Source: Pseudodesulfovibrio sp. (GTDB lineage: Bacteria; Desulfobacterota; Desulfovibrionia; Desulfovibrionales; Desulfovibrionaceae). From it: a stretch of 38,063 nt of DNA. The stretch spans positions 1 through 38,063 of the forward strand of contig JAFLJT010000030.1 in assembly GCA_022712855.1 (NCBI GenBank). The letters are read 5' to 3'. Both the position numbers and the translations under genes were made by a program. Of the stretch, positions 7,818 through 16,047 are shown piece after piece. Under the pieces are notes generated by a model that was not told where the DNA came from, made no database searches, and saw only the letters and a program-made list of their open reading frames with translations. How positions within the stretch are numbered: the first letter of the stretch is position 1; every line of letters starts with the position of its first letter.

Positions 7818-9278
7818 CTAAAACGATTCGCTGACTGACGAGCTTTTTGCCTTTGTGAATTCATGCCGGGAAATCTGGTCCGGCGTCTGATCCGGCATGC
7901 CATACGTGGCCTTCTGTCCTGTGATGACCCAGGATCCTTCCTCTCGCAATCTGCCCATATCCCAACGCGGTACTGTGGCCAGCCGAGTCGGATCATCCGG
8001 CAGAAGCCCTTCGCGGACAAGGCGTTGCAGGTCGGCCTGGGGACTGACCCCATGAACCTGCATGATCTCCAGAGTTTGCTCGTTGAGATAGTCGGGGACC
8101 GTCTCGCCCTCGGGGATGAATGCTCGCATGGAATACAGCGTCGGGTAGATGTCCGCATCATACCGGCCGGTTCTATTGAGCGATTCCATCATATATTCGC
8201 CCACACTCGCCGGGCTGCCGATCCCCATATCGATGTAATCACGGCCTCTCTCTGCAAGGCCACAACGTAGGTCCATGTCTTCCACGACCTGCCGGATCCG
8301 GTCCTTGAGCGTTTCAAATGAAATATTGAGTACGGGCCGATTGCGCGGCATGGGAGATTCCACGCCGTTGTAACTGGATAAAACCGCGCAACCGCTGGCC
8401 ATGCCTTCATAGCCCAACACCCCGCTTCCGCAAGATATCTGGTCGATGAGGATGTCCGCCTCTGTCAACTTGGCCCGCACCACTTCGTGGGGGACATCCT
8501 GCAGCAATTCCAGATGAAAATTCAAACCCTCGGCCTTCAATTGGGCAAGGGCATCTATGATACGGTCCGTTTGCTTGTAGAGAGTGCTGGACGGCGAATG
8601 CAAAATTATCGGCGTACGACGTTTAGGTATATTGCAGACAAATTCACGATTATTAATAATCGGGCCAGACTGGAAATATGGCCGAATCCCCACTGTTTGA
8701 CTCGGCGGAGCACAGACTATCGCGTCGGCATATCGCTCGGCCATGCGAGTATTGTGTAGTTTGTTGGCAAGGGCAGGATGGTAGCGACCAAGGGAAAGAA
8801 TATCGCGGTGGTTGGAGCAGCGCACCTTCGGCGTTTCAATATCACGCTTGTAATACGGATATCTACGGCCATGAGCACTCCAGAAGATCTTAGCCATCTC
8901 CGCATCCCGCACCTCGGTACCACACTGCCTGCAAATAATCGTCTTGCCCCTCTCCTTGAGCATGGGGACATCAACCATACGGGGCAAGAACGAGGTTCCT
9001 CCCACGAATATAAATATATCATATTTATCGACAAAATCGAAAAACTTGGGACCATACTGAACTGTAACACCACCATTGTCATCCTTCATGCAGGTGGTGC
9101 CATCGAGAAATTCGGCATCCATGAAAGTGTAGTCTGTTTTCTTATAAAACGGATGAATGCGGTTTGGCAGGACCAGGCTGTCTGCTTCATAACCCAATTC
9201 TTTGAGTCCCAAAGTAATGCTGGAAGTATACTTTGCCAGCTCTCCGGTGCCAACGAGTATGCGTGGGTTCGTCATCAT
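7818..9278 (-). CDS. Glycosyltransferase, GT-B fold (GT4-like)
   Basis: The 486-residue protein starts RILVGTGELAKYTSSITLGL. It has the C-terminal nucleotide-sugar-binding half of GT-B enzymes: ILHSPSSTLYKQTDRIIDAL, LLQDVPHEVVRAKL, EADILIDQISCGSGVLGYEGMASGCAVLSS and VEDMDLRCGLAERGRDYI. The E-x7-E-like region is represented by GYEGMASG. About 110 extra residues follow with no recognised domain. It would transfer a sugar from a nucleotide donor in the cytoplasm; donor and acceptor are unknown. It is the last gene of the minus operon. Its ATG overlaps the aminotransferase stop as ATGA (9278-9275) and GGGGGAGG lies just upstream. Confidence 0.82.
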   Translation of the reverse strand: MMTNPRILVGTGELAKYTSSITLGLKELGYEADSLVLPNRIHPFYKKTDYTFMDAEFLDGTTCMKDDNGGVTVQYGPKFFDFVDKYDIFIFVGGTSFLPRMVDVPMLKERGKTIICRQCGTEVRDAEMAKIFWSAHGRRYPYYKRDIETPKVRCSNHRDILSLGRYHPALANKLHNTRMAERYADAIVCAPPSQTVGIRPYFQSGPIINNREFVCNIPKRRTPIILHSPSSTLYKQTDRIIDALAQLKAEGLNFHLELLQDVPHEVVRAKLTEADILIDQISCGSGVLGYEGMASGCAVLSSYNGVESPMPRNRPVLNISFETLKDRIRQVVEDMDLRCGLAERGRDYIDMGIGSPASVGEYMMESLNRTGRYDADIYPTLYSMRAFIPEGETVPDYLNEQTLEIMQVHGVSPQADLQRLVREGLLPDDPTRLATVPRWDMGRLREEGSWVITGQKATYGMPDQTPDQISRHEFTKAKSSSVSESF

Positions 9279-10393
9279 TCAGGCCTCCCCCCTTTCAGGC
9301 AGGATTTGAGCATGCCCACCACTATATCCTGCTCGGACCCAGTCATTTCATGATAAAGCGGCAACGTCAGGCAATGATCAAAAGCCCATCGGCTTCCTAT
9401 CATAGAACCCTCAATCCGCACCGAGCCATTGTTGGAAAAAATTGAATGCAGGTGCAGTGCATAGGTGCCTATCTGCACTTCCACTCCCGCCCCGCGCATG
9501 GATTCCATCACGCGATCACGGTTATCGATGAAGATGCAGAACGATTGTCGAGAATGGACACCGCCCGACACAACGTCCGGGAATTCCACACCGGGAACAT
9601 CGGCGAGCAGCGCTTCATAGCGTCGGGCCAATTCTATGCGCCGGGCAAGCATCTCGTCCGCAACCTGCAACTGGGAAAGGGCGATGACCGAGAGCACATC
9701 CGGGAGCATTGCATTGGCCCCCATCTGGTCAAAAAGAGTGTCAGCACGCGTGGCCTGACTGCCTTTCCCAAAACACTTGTACGAACGCAGCCACTGCGCC
9801 CACACATCGTTCTGTGTTGTGATCAAACCGCCACGGGCAGCGGTGAGGAACTTCCTCGGATGCAAGCTGAACACGGTGATGTCAGCCTGACTACCTATCC
9901 GTTCTCCATTGAACTCGGCCCCGAATGCGCAGGCCGCATCTTCGATAACAAGCAGACCATGCTCCTTTTTAAGAGCAGCAAAAGCGTCGTGGTCCAGTGG
10001 ATTGCCAAAGGTGGAGACAGGCATCACCGCCTTGGTGGCCGGCGTTATGGCTGCGCCAATGGCGGCCATGTCGATGTTCATTGATTTGGGTGTGACGTCC
10101 ACAATCACGGGCGTTGCGCCCACGGCCAGGACAGCCAGTCCGGTTGCAGGAAAAGTATAGTCCGGAATGATAACTTCATCACCGGGACCGATCTCAAGGC
10201 AGCGCAAGGCCATTTCCAGCCCAGTAGTGCAGGAATCCACAGCCACGCAATACGCGACACGAAGAAAACGGGCGGCCCCAGCTTCGAGTTCGGCGGTCTT
10301 CGGCCCCTCCACCAGAAAACCTGACTGAAGGACTTCGGTCACGCCCTCGACAGTCCCTTCGGGCAGGTACGGACGGATTAGCGGGATATTCAT
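9275..10393 (-). CDS. DegT/DnrJ/EryC1 family sugar aminotransferase
   Basis: This 372-residue PLP enzyme is of usual length for sugar aminotransferases that convert a keto nucleotide sugar to an amino sugar with glutamate. It shows IIPDYTFPATG (75-85), VIEDAACAFGA with Asp152 contacting the PLP ring nitrogen, and FSLHPRKFLTAARGG with the Schiff-base Lys181 followed by the glycine turn. The tail ends with LPLYHEMT, as in the family. It sits between an epimerase/dehydratase-like gene and a glycosyltransferase gene, with four-base ATGA overlaps at both ends. With the acetyltransferase upstream, the operon could make an N-acetylated amino sugar. Which sugar is not determined. Confidence 0.93.
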   Translation of the reverse strand: MNIPLIRPYLPEGTVEGVTEVLQSGFLVEGPKTAELEAGAARFLRVAYCVAVDSCTTGLEMALRCLEIGPGDEVIIPDYTFPATGLAVLAVGATPVIVDVTPKSMNIDMAAIGAAITPATKAVMPVSTFGNPLDHDAFAALKKEHGLLVIEDAACAFGAEFNGERIGSQADITVFSLHPRKFLTAARGGLITTQNDVWAQWLRSYKCFGKGSQATRADTLFDQMGANAMLPDVLSVIALSQLQVADEMLARRIELARRYEALLADVPGVEFPDVVSGGVHSRQSFCIFIDNRDRVMESMRGAGVEVQIGTYALHLHSIFSNNGSVRIEGSMIGSRWAFDHCLTLPLYHEMTGSEQDIVVGMLKSCLKGGRPE

Positions 10394-11364
10394 GCCTTGG
10401 CACCTTTGGTGTCACGATACCATTCAAGCGTCGCGGCAAGCCCTTTGTCAAAGGACATGGGCGTAAACCCGACCAATTCCTTGAGCCGGGCACTGGTGGC
10501 ATTGTGACACGCCACATCTGAGCCTCGGCCTTCCTTCCTGACAATGGGACCAGTGTAGCCCATCAGCTGCGCCACTTGCTCTACAAGCTGCCCGATGGTG
10601 ATGCAATTTTCAGCGGAAATATTCACCGATTCGCCAGCAGGGAGCGCATCGTAACATTGCATGACTGCATCCACGGTATCGTGCACATGGATGAAATCGC
10701 GGCTCTGCAAACCATCACCATGGATCTCAGGCTCGCCGCCTTCCATGATTCGTCTGGCTGTGATCGGGATAACACCGGCCAGAGGGCCGGAATCGTTTTG
10801 CCGAGGACCGTAGTTGTTGAACGGGCGGACGATAAAGGCGTCCAGGCCGAACATGCGGACATAGCTTTCCACGGCCAGATCCGCTGCGGCCTTACCTGCC
10901 GCGTAGGTGGTCGTAGGATGTATCGGATGGGCCTCGTCCATGGGTTCATAGACAGCCGTGCCGTAGACTTCGGACGTGGAAAAATGACAGAGGGTCGAAA
11001 ACAATCCTTTGCGTTGTAGCTCCAGTAGATTGAGTACGCCGGTCACATTGGTGGCAAAGGCATTTGAAGGATTCATGAACGAGTAGTTGAGCGCCTTGGT
11101 GGCACAATTGAAAACCACATCGATATCATGCCGTTCAAAAATATATTCCAGAGAGGAAGGGAACTCCACATCTTCCCTGTAGAGGACGGCACCCTTGGCA
11201 CGGGCTGCTGCGATGTTGTCGAGGCTACCCAGGAACAGATTGTCCACGACAACCAATTCCCGCGCTCCCTCCAAGATCAGTCTATCCACCAGATGGCTGC
11301 CGATAAATCCAGCGCCGCCAGTCACCAAAACACCTCTGCCAACAATTGATTTTCGCACGCTCAT
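10390..11364 (-). CDS. NAD-dependent sugar epimerase/dehydratase
   Basis: The protein is 324 residues from the ATG at 11364. It has GVLVTGGAGFIGSHLVDRL for NAD binding, VVDNLFLGSLDN on the second strand, FSTSEVYG (about 128-135) and TYAAGK with catalytic Tyr154 and Lys158. NNYGPRQNDSG and SRDFIHVHDTVDA are common to nucleotide-sugar 4,6-dehydratases and epimerases of the extended SDR family. The lack of the Asp-Glu pair next to the catalytic Ser/Thr (it reads STSE) leaves the choice between epimerase and dehydratase open. Its start overlaps the acetyltransferase stop as TAATG and its own stop overlaps the aminotransferase start as ATGA. It probably provides the keto sugar used by that aminotransferase. 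A longer start at 11391 exists but lacks coupling. Confidence 0.9.
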   Translation of the reverse strand: MSVRKSIVGRGVLVTGGAGFIGSHLVDRLILEGARELVVVDNLFLGSLDNIAAARAKGAVLYREDVEFPSSLEYIFERHDIDVVFNCATKALNYSFMNPSNAFATNVTGVLNLLELQRKGLFSTLCHFSTSEVYGTAVYEPMDEAHPIHPTTTYAAGKAAADLAVESYVRMFGLDAFIVRPFNNYGPRQNDSGPLAGVIPITARRIMEGGEPEIHGDGLQSRDFIHVHDTVDAVMQCYDALPAGESVNISAENCITIGQLVEQVAQLMGYTGPIVRKEGRGSDVACHNATSARLKELVGFTPMSFDKGLAATLEWYRDTKGAKA

Positions 11365-11963
11365 TAAATCTTTCCCGCCCCCGGCAACCACGTTGATCCG
11401 TTGAATTCAGGATCATCCTCAACGGGATTTCCATCACTATCCAAGCGAATTCCGTCCTGATTCACATAGCCGATATGTCGTGCCGGATTGCCGATGACCA
11501 TGGAGTAGGCCTCAACATCTTTGGTGACAACGGCTCCTGCGCCGATCATGGCATATTCCCCGATCTCAAGACCACAACGGATGGTGGCGTTGGCACCGAT
11601 GCTTGCGCCGCGCTTGACCAGAGTTGGCGATGCAATCCAGCCCTTACTGAAAGCCCGCGGAATTCTGTCGTTGGTAAAGGCCACATGCGGACCTATAAAG
11701 ACGAGCTCCTCGATTTTGACACCATAATAAATCGATGTGCCATTTTGAATTTTGCAACCATGGCCGATCTCGACGTGCTGGTCGACATAGACGTCTTTGG
11801 CGATGACGCAGTTTTTGCCGATTTTGGCGTGCTCGCGAACCTGCACATTCATCCACAGGGTCGAGCCTTCACCTATCTCGGCGCGATCATCGATCCAGGC
11901 CGTATGATGGGCCCGGTATCCCGGTGCCACAATGGGGGCTTCAAATCTATAGTTCACTGTCAT
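11364..11963 (-). CDS. Left-handed beta-helix N-acetyltransferase (WbpD/WlbB-like)
   Basis: About 199 residues built from hexapeptide repeats: AEIGEG, AKIGKN, VEIGHG, ASIGAN, LEIGEY and [13 protein letters not shown], ending with [12 protein letters not shown]. This is the trimeric left-handed beta-helix fold of acetyl-CoA-dependent acyltransferases that act on amino groups of nucleotide sugars. It plausibly acetylates the amine made by the aminotransferase in the same operon. Start choice is uncertain. The ATG at 11963 lies almost on top of the GAGGAG sequence, while an in-frame GTG at 11957 sits seven bases after it and may be the true start. The gene is 39 bases after the upstream stop and overlaps the next start by one base. 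Confidence 0.9.
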   Translation of the reverse strand: MTVNYRFEAPIVAPGYRAHHTAWIDDRAEIGEGSTLWMNVQVREHAKIGKNCVIAKDVYVDQHVEIGHGCKIQNGTSIYYGVKIEELVFIGPHVAFTNDRIPRAFSKGWIASPTLVKRGASIGANATIRCGLEIGEYAMIGAGAVVTKDVEAYSMVIGNPARHIGYVNQDGIRLDSDGNPVEDDPEFNGSTWLPGAGKI

Positions 11964-12002
11964 TCTCCTCAAAAACGTTCTTCATGCCACCCGGTTCGAT
12001 GC

Positions 12003-12800
12003 TCAGACTGACAAGGACACGTCTTCCGCTACCATCCATATGGGAAGACCATAGGCGAAGACCGGGCTTCCGTCAGCAATATCTGCAATACAGATATCCC
12101 AATTCTCGTGATTCTCCACCGAACCATTCAGGGAAGATTGATCCGCAATAACGATGGCCGCATCGATCTTGTAAACCAATGGCAACCACTGCGCACCAGC
12201 AATGTGCTCAAGACGAGCCTTCATTTTCCTGATGCGCTTCTTCATGGTGGGGACGTAGGTCAGTCCCTTGGTGTAATTCTTGAAATACGCCCTTTTGCCG
12301 AGCTGCTGGGGGACCACATGCAACCAGCTGGGATTGGCGTTGTCAGGCACGTTGTACGCCGACGCCACAATGCCGCCGCCGTTTTGGAAATATGTATCGC
12401 ATACGGATATGAGCCGACTCTCGGAGATAGGCCCGGCATACGGACTGATCACGGCCAGCGGCAGATCATCGGGAATATTCTGCATTACCTTCACAACATC
12501 GCCCCATCGCCACATACCAGGGTTATGAATATTGACATGCAGACTTTCAACGCCATTGGCTTCCAATATTTTGATAGTTGCCGCATCATTGGCCACGCCG
12601 ATGATGCGATCAAAACGCTTGTCCTCGCGCAGGAGGGCGATGCTGTTTTCAAGTATTCCGAGACCGGGGAATGAGCCTGTGTCCAGGAAACGTTCCCTGT
12701 CGGTCACGGCCAGGGCATTAACAACAGCAGTCATCGCCTGGCTGGAGGCCGGGCTGTCCTGACGCGCCTTGGCTGCACGAGAATCTTCCATGAAATTCAT
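12003..12800 (-). CDS. Degenerate acylneuraminate-cytidylyltransferase-like protein
   Basis: The protein is 265 residues and I cannot assign a proven function. By eye its middle lines up with acylneuraminate cytidylyltransferases: ENSIALLREDKRFDRIIGV and ANDAATIKILEANGVE match the helix and TDD-type strand. LPLAVISPYAGPISESRLI and GGGIVASAYNVPDNANPSW match the LLQPTSPLR and SVxSV regions. The N-terminal CTP-binding motif (RxGSKxxxxKN) is missing, replaced by RERFLDTGSFPGLG. It is directly coupled (ATGA overlap at 12800-12797) to an intact cytidylyltransferase gene. It could therefore be a regulatory or structural partner, or an enzyme with altered chemistry. The homology is my reading and needs a profile search. 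Confidence 0.6.
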   Translation of the reverse strand: MNFMEDSRAAKARQDSPASSQAMTAVVNALAVTDRERFLDTGSFPGLGILENSIALLREDKRFDRIIGVANDAATIKILEANGVESLHVNIHNPGMWRWGDVVKVMQNIPDDLPLAVISPYAGPISESRLISVCDTYFQNGGGIVASAYNVPDNANPSWLHVVPQQLGKRAYFKNYTKGLTYVPTMKKRIRKMKARLEHIAGAQWLPLVYKIDAAIVIADQSSLNGSVENHENWDICIADIADGSPVFAYGLPIWMVAEDVSLSV

Positions 12801-13552
12801 ATGCTCACCCCAAAATCATACAAATCGTTCTGTACGACCATTTCTGCAACCCTAAAATCGTTATCGCTGTCTATATCTATCATTTCATAGATATTATCCA
12901 ACTGGATGTAGCATTGCTGAAAGCTTGGATACGGGTAGGTGTAGCCCATGAAATTCGACAAAGGCTTGAAGAATGATTGATGCAACATCCGCTTGTTGAA
13001 CACATCGGTCATGGGAACCGCAGTCTCTTCCTGAAAAAAAAGCTTGTCTGGCGTGGTGTCTGTCCTGACGTAGGTCTTGACCAGCGGCGAAAAATGCATG
13101 CGCTCGATGTACTCTGTCATTTTCTCCACATTCCTGAACGGCGTGGTCGGCAGCAACTGAATGAGCTTGACGAATGGATTGACGGACCTGGGCCAGTATC
13201 CGAATTGGTCCATGAGGAATTGCTGTGTATACGAAAGCAGGGCAGACATCGGAGTCGCGTCTTCGGCAAGATGAGCAGGTCGCAGGAAAGGCACCTCCGC
13301 GCCGAATTCCTTTGCTATGGCCGCATAGTCCGGGGAATCGGTGTTCACCATGACCATGTCAACGCCAGGAATACTTTTGGCAACGAGAATGGAGTAGGCC
13401 ATAAGAGGGAGGCCGTTGAGAGGACGGATATTCTTGTCCTTGAGTCGTTTGGACCCGGACCGTGCAATGATTTCTATCACGACCGGACGTCGTGATGGTG
13501 GCGGCATCGAGGCCCGTGCCCGGGTTTCCGCCAATATGACTTCTTGCCTCAT
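12797..13552 (-). CDS. Acylneuraminate cytidylyltransferase family protein (NeuA/PseF-like)
   Basis: This 251-residue protein has the CTP-binding signature IIARSGSKRLKDKNIRPLNG (about 28-47), then MVMVNTDSPDYAAIAKEFGAE and VKLIQLLPTTPFRNVEKM, as in CMP-sialic acid, CMP-pseudaminic and related sugar cytidylyltransferases. It activates a sugar acid or related sugar with CTP. The exact sugar is unknown, because no sialic, legionaminic or pseudaminic acid synthase is visible in the window. It is the first gene of the minus operon and overlaps the next by four bases. The ATG at 13552 has only a weak GGG upstream. A later in-frame ATG (residue 16) directly before PPPSRRPVVIEI is possible. Confidence 0.85.
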   Translation of the reverse strand: MRQEVILAETRARASMPPPSRRPVVIEIIARSGSKRLKDKNIRPLNGLPLMAYSILVAKSIPGVDMVMVNTDSPDYAAIAKEFGAEVPFLRPAHLAEDATPMSALLSYTQQFLMDQFGYWPRSVNPFVKLIQLLPTTPFRNVEKMTEYIERMHFSPLVKTYVRTDTTPDKLFFQEETAVPMTDVFNKRMLHQSFFKPLSNFMGYTYPYPSFQQCYIQLDNIYEMIDIDSDNDFRVAEMVVQNDLYDFGVSI

Positions 13553-13742
13553 AATTTACCCAACTTGCCCTGTGTCACTGTCAATGGTTTGTACCCGTTT
13601 ATTGAAAGAGCAATTTACGTTCCAAAGACACCCCTTTATCTACCAAACCCCTTGCGACTCCTCCTATTCCCAGTTATTATAAGACCACTCGGTGCATTAA
13701 CATTTTTTGCGCCGCTCCTGCAATTGGCCCGTTAATATTTTT

Positions 13743-13772
13743 TTGACGCTTATACAGGTAATCGGCTAATAG
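13743..13772 (+). promoter_or_regulatory. Candidate sigma-70 promoter for the 13992-21830 operon
   Basis: TTGACG at 13743-13748 and TAATAG at 13767-13772 are 18 bases apart, within the accepted range. The site lies in an A/T-rich stretch and reads toward the GT2 gene, which would leave a leader of about 210 bases. Confidence 0.4.
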
Positions 13773-13877
13773 CACTGTTTACATTAGGGGTTTTAACCAA
13801 ATTCGCTGTGGGTAAAGTTTTTCCCCGATCAAACCGATTACTCAGTTAGTGAAACAGCTTTTCGGAGGGCGCGCCAG

Positions 13878-13955
13878 ATGAAAATATTTTTGTACCATCG
13901 CCCTTGCCCAATTATTGCATACAGTTCCTCGCGGATAAATTTGCCGCGAAACTGA
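13878..13955 (+). CDS. Possible 25-codon leader peptide
   Basis: An ATG at 13878 follows TCGGAGGG by about nine bases and opens a 25-codon frame beginning MKIFLYHRPCPII, ending at TGA 13953-13955. It lies between the candidate promoter and the GT2 gene, with the small CGCGG/CCGCG hairpin overlapping its 3' end. It has no run of a single amino acid that would mark classical attenuation. It may be a chance frame with a good ribosome binding site. Confidence 0.15.
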   Translation: MKIFLYHRPCPIIAYSSSRINLPRN

Positions 13956-13991
13956 CCAGACAACCACATGATGTAAGGACTGAACGAAGCA

Positions 13992-14801
13992 ATGCACAAA
14001 CTCGTATCCATGATCGTCCCGACATACAATCAGGGCCACTATCTCGGCCCCTGTCTGGATTCCATCTGGTTTCAGGACTACCCAAACCTTGAGATCATCG
14101 TCGTCAACGATTGCTCCACTGACAACACCCACGATGTCATCGAGGACTTTGTAGCCCGTGTGGAAACCGACGAGGTCTCCTTTGCCTCTTCTTATAATGA
14201 AGAAGCCGACGAGATTGTGCGCACCCGCCATCCCCGCTATGCCAAGGAAGGCCGCACACTGACCGTCCTGCACAACGAGCAGAACATGGGCTCCACCCGA
14301 ACCTACAACCGAGGATTCCACGCCGCGACCGGCGAATACTGCACATATATCGCCTCTGACGATGTTTGCCATCCGCAGATGATCTCCGAACTCGTGGCTC
14401 CGCTGGATGCCGACGAAGCGGACTTCACCTATTCCGACATGTTCGTTTTCGATGATCAGGGCAGAATCCTGCGTGAATTCAAGGTGCCGGACTACAGCTT
14501 TGAGGCGTGTTTTACACAATGGTATCTGTGCGGTGTCTCCAAGCTCTATCGCCGGAAACTCCACGAGATCCTTGGCTGGTACAACAACGATTTTCTGGGC
14601 AATGATCACGAGATGTATCTCCGTTTTGCCCTGGACGGTGTGCGCTTCAAGCACATAGCCAAGACCCTATATTCGGTTCGCACCCACGACGGGCGCGAGG
14701 AAAATGTCCACAGTTCGTCCAACTGGGCCAAGCTCCTCGAAGAATCGAAATCGCTGGTCAAAAAGGCTCGCGCCGCGCAGGCGAACGGAGATATCTCATA
14801 A
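13992..14801 (+). CDS. Family 2 glycosyltransferase (GT-A fold)
   Basis: The 269-residue protein starts [20 protein letters not shown] and continues with [23 protein letters not shown]. This is the classic GT2 N-terminus that binds the nucleotide part of the donor. [22 protein letters not shown] and [10 protein letters not shown] follow, with SDD in the place of the metal-binding Dx[21 protein letters not shown] near the C-terminus fits the acceptor and catalytic-base region (NDHE for the usual ED). It transfers a sugar to a glycan acceptor in the cytoplasm; no membrane segment is present. The stop overlaps the next start as TAATG (14799-14803). The ribosome binding site (GGACTGAACG) is weak. 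Confidence 0.92.
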   Translation: MHKLVSMIVPTYNQGHYLGPCLDSIWFQDYPNLEIIVVNDCSTDNTHDVIEDFVARVETDEVSFASSYNEEADEIVRTRHPRYAKEGRTLTVLHNEQNMGSTRTYNRGFHAATGEYCTYIASDDVCHPQMISELVAPLDADEADFTYSDMFVFDDQGRILREFKVPDYSFEACFTQWYLCGVSKLYRRKLHEILGWYNNDFLGNDHEMYLRFALDGVRFKHIAKTLYSVRTHDGREENVHSSSNWAKLLEESKSLVKKARAAQANGDIS

Positions 14802-15862
14802 TGGCCATCTGCCTCATCACCGGTTCCGGTGGACTCATCGGCGGCGAGACCTCGCGCTTCTTTGCGAACAAAGGGTTTGACGTCGTGGGCATCGACAACG
14901 ACATGCGCAGCTATTTTTTCGGCGAGCAAGCGTCCACCCGGTGGCATGTGGATAGCTTGAAAAAGGGCCTGGCCTCCTACACCCATCACAGCGATGACAT
15001 CCGGGACGAAAAAGCCATGGATGCATTATTCGCCCGCTACGGCAAGGATATTGCGGTGGTCGTTCACACGGCGGCGCAGCCGTCCCACGACTGGGCCGCG
15101 CGCGAACCACTCACGGATTTCGATGTCAATGCGCGTGCCACTCTGGTGCTGCTTGAGGCTACCCGCAAGCACTGTCCCGAAGCCGCCTTCATCTTCACAT
15201 CCACCAACAAGGTCTATGGCGACACGCCCAATTCTCTGCCTCTTGTGGAGCTTGAAACACGCTGGGAGCTGGACACGTCCCACCCCTGGCATGCACGCGG
15301 TATTGACGAGACCATGAGTCTGGACATGTGCACGCACAGTGTATTCGGGGCCTCCAAGGTGGCTGCGGACATCATGGTCCAGGAGTACGGACGTTATTTC
15401 GACATGAACACGGTCTGTTTCCGTGGCGGCTGCCTGACGGGCTCGGGGCACAGCGGCGCGGAGCTGCACGGTTTCCTGGCCTATCTGGTCAAGTGCGGCG
15501 TGACTGGCGCGCCTTACACAATCTTCGGCTATGACGGAAAACAGGTCCGGGACAATATCCACAGCTCTGATCTGGTGAACATGTTCTGGCACTATATCCA
15601 GGCCCCGCGCCCCGGCGAAGTATACAACGCAGGCGGCGGGCGCCATTCCAACTGCTCCATGCTCGAAGCCATTGCCCTGTGCGAAAAAACCACGGGCCGT
15701 GCATTCAACTGGACCTTGGGCGAGGACAATCGTGTGGGCGACCATATCTGGTGGATTTCCGATGTCTCGAAATTTCAGAGCCACTACCCCGACTGGGCAT
15801 ACACGCATGGCATTGAAGACATCATCAAAGAGATACACGCCAACAGCGTAGAACGTTCTTAA
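14801..15862 (+). CDS. CDP-paratose 2-epimerase-like NAD-dependent epimerase
   Basis: The 353-residue protein starts [14 protein letters not shown] and follows with [22 protein letters not shown]. This N-terminus is characteristic of the CDP-paratose/CDP-tyvelose 2-epimerase branch of the extended SDR family. [10 protein letters not shown] (about 132-141) gives the Ser/Thr. The usual YxxxK appears as SVFGASK, with Phe182 in place of Tyr and Lys186 kept. I recall related proteins with the same substitution, so it may define a subfamily rather than a broken enzyme. [16 protein letters not shown] and [16 protein letters not shown] are typical of the C-terminal half. If CDP-sugar based, it would need a cytidylyltransferase; the nearest is across the divergent region. 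Confidence 0.88.
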   Translation: MAICLITGSGGLIGGETSRFFANKGFDVVGIDNDMRSYFFGEQASTRWHVDSLKKGLASYTHHSDDIRDEKAMDALFARYGKDIAVVVHTAAQPSHDWAAREPLTDFDVNARATLVLLEATRKHCPEAAFIFTSTNKVYGDTPNSLPLVELETRWELDTSHPWHARGIDETMSLDMCTHSVFGASKVAADIMVQEYGRYFDMNTVCFRGGCLTGSGHSGAELHGFLAYLVKCGVTGAPYTIFGYDGKQVRDNIHSSDLVNMFWHYIQAPRPGEVYNAGGGRHSNCSMLEAIALCEKTTGRAFNWTLGEDNRVGDHIWWISDVSKFQSHYPDWAYTHGIEDIIKEIHANSVERS

Positions 15863-15870
15863 GGACCGGG

Positions 15871-16014
15871 CATGAAGAATCGAGCCATCACTACAGAAAA
15901 GGTATTTCCGGGGACTGGAAGAATCACTTCATCCAGGAAAATATTGCTACGGCAAAGGCCATTTGCGGCGACCTACTGGTCGAGCTTGGCTATGAACAAA
16001 ATTTGAGTTGGTAA
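15871..16014 (+). pseudogene. Remnant of a PAPS-dependent sulfotransferase (C-terminal end only)
   Basis: Reading frame 15871-16014 translates to a 47-residue tail that includes HHYRKGISGDWKNHF at 15886-15930 and ends ICGDLLVELGYEQNLSW before TAA. RKGxxGDWKN is the C-terminal PAPS-binding motif of sulfotransferases, and the remaining spacing to the end is also typical. No start codon or upstream sulfotransferase domain precedes it; the frame is preceded directly by the epimerase stop at 15860-15862. The rest of the gene (about 200-250 residues) has been deleted. It shows that an ancestor of this locus carried a sulfotransferase at this point. Confidence 0.72.
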
Positions 16015-16047
16015 ACAATTTGGTTTCCAAAGAACGAGGGTAACACA

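Larger units (their letters stand above)
13553..13991. other. 439-bp divergent intergenic region between two glycan operons
   Basis: The region separates the minus operon (first gene at 13552) from the plus operon (first gene at 13992). It is visibly more A/T-rich than the flanking genes. It holds a candidate plus-strand promoter at 13743-13772, a short open frame with a good ribosome binding site at 13878-13955, and a small CGCGG/CCGCG hairpin near 13932-13950. On the minus strand, TTGGAA with AATAAA about 16 bases on (around 13593-13620) is a weak promoter candidate. I see no JUMPstart/ops element. Confidence 0.4.

Noticed and set aside
13842-14654. Open frame on the minus strand, 270 codons
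   Set aside because: It is antisense to the GT2 gene and runs into the A/T-rich intergenic region; nothing in it resembles a known protein.
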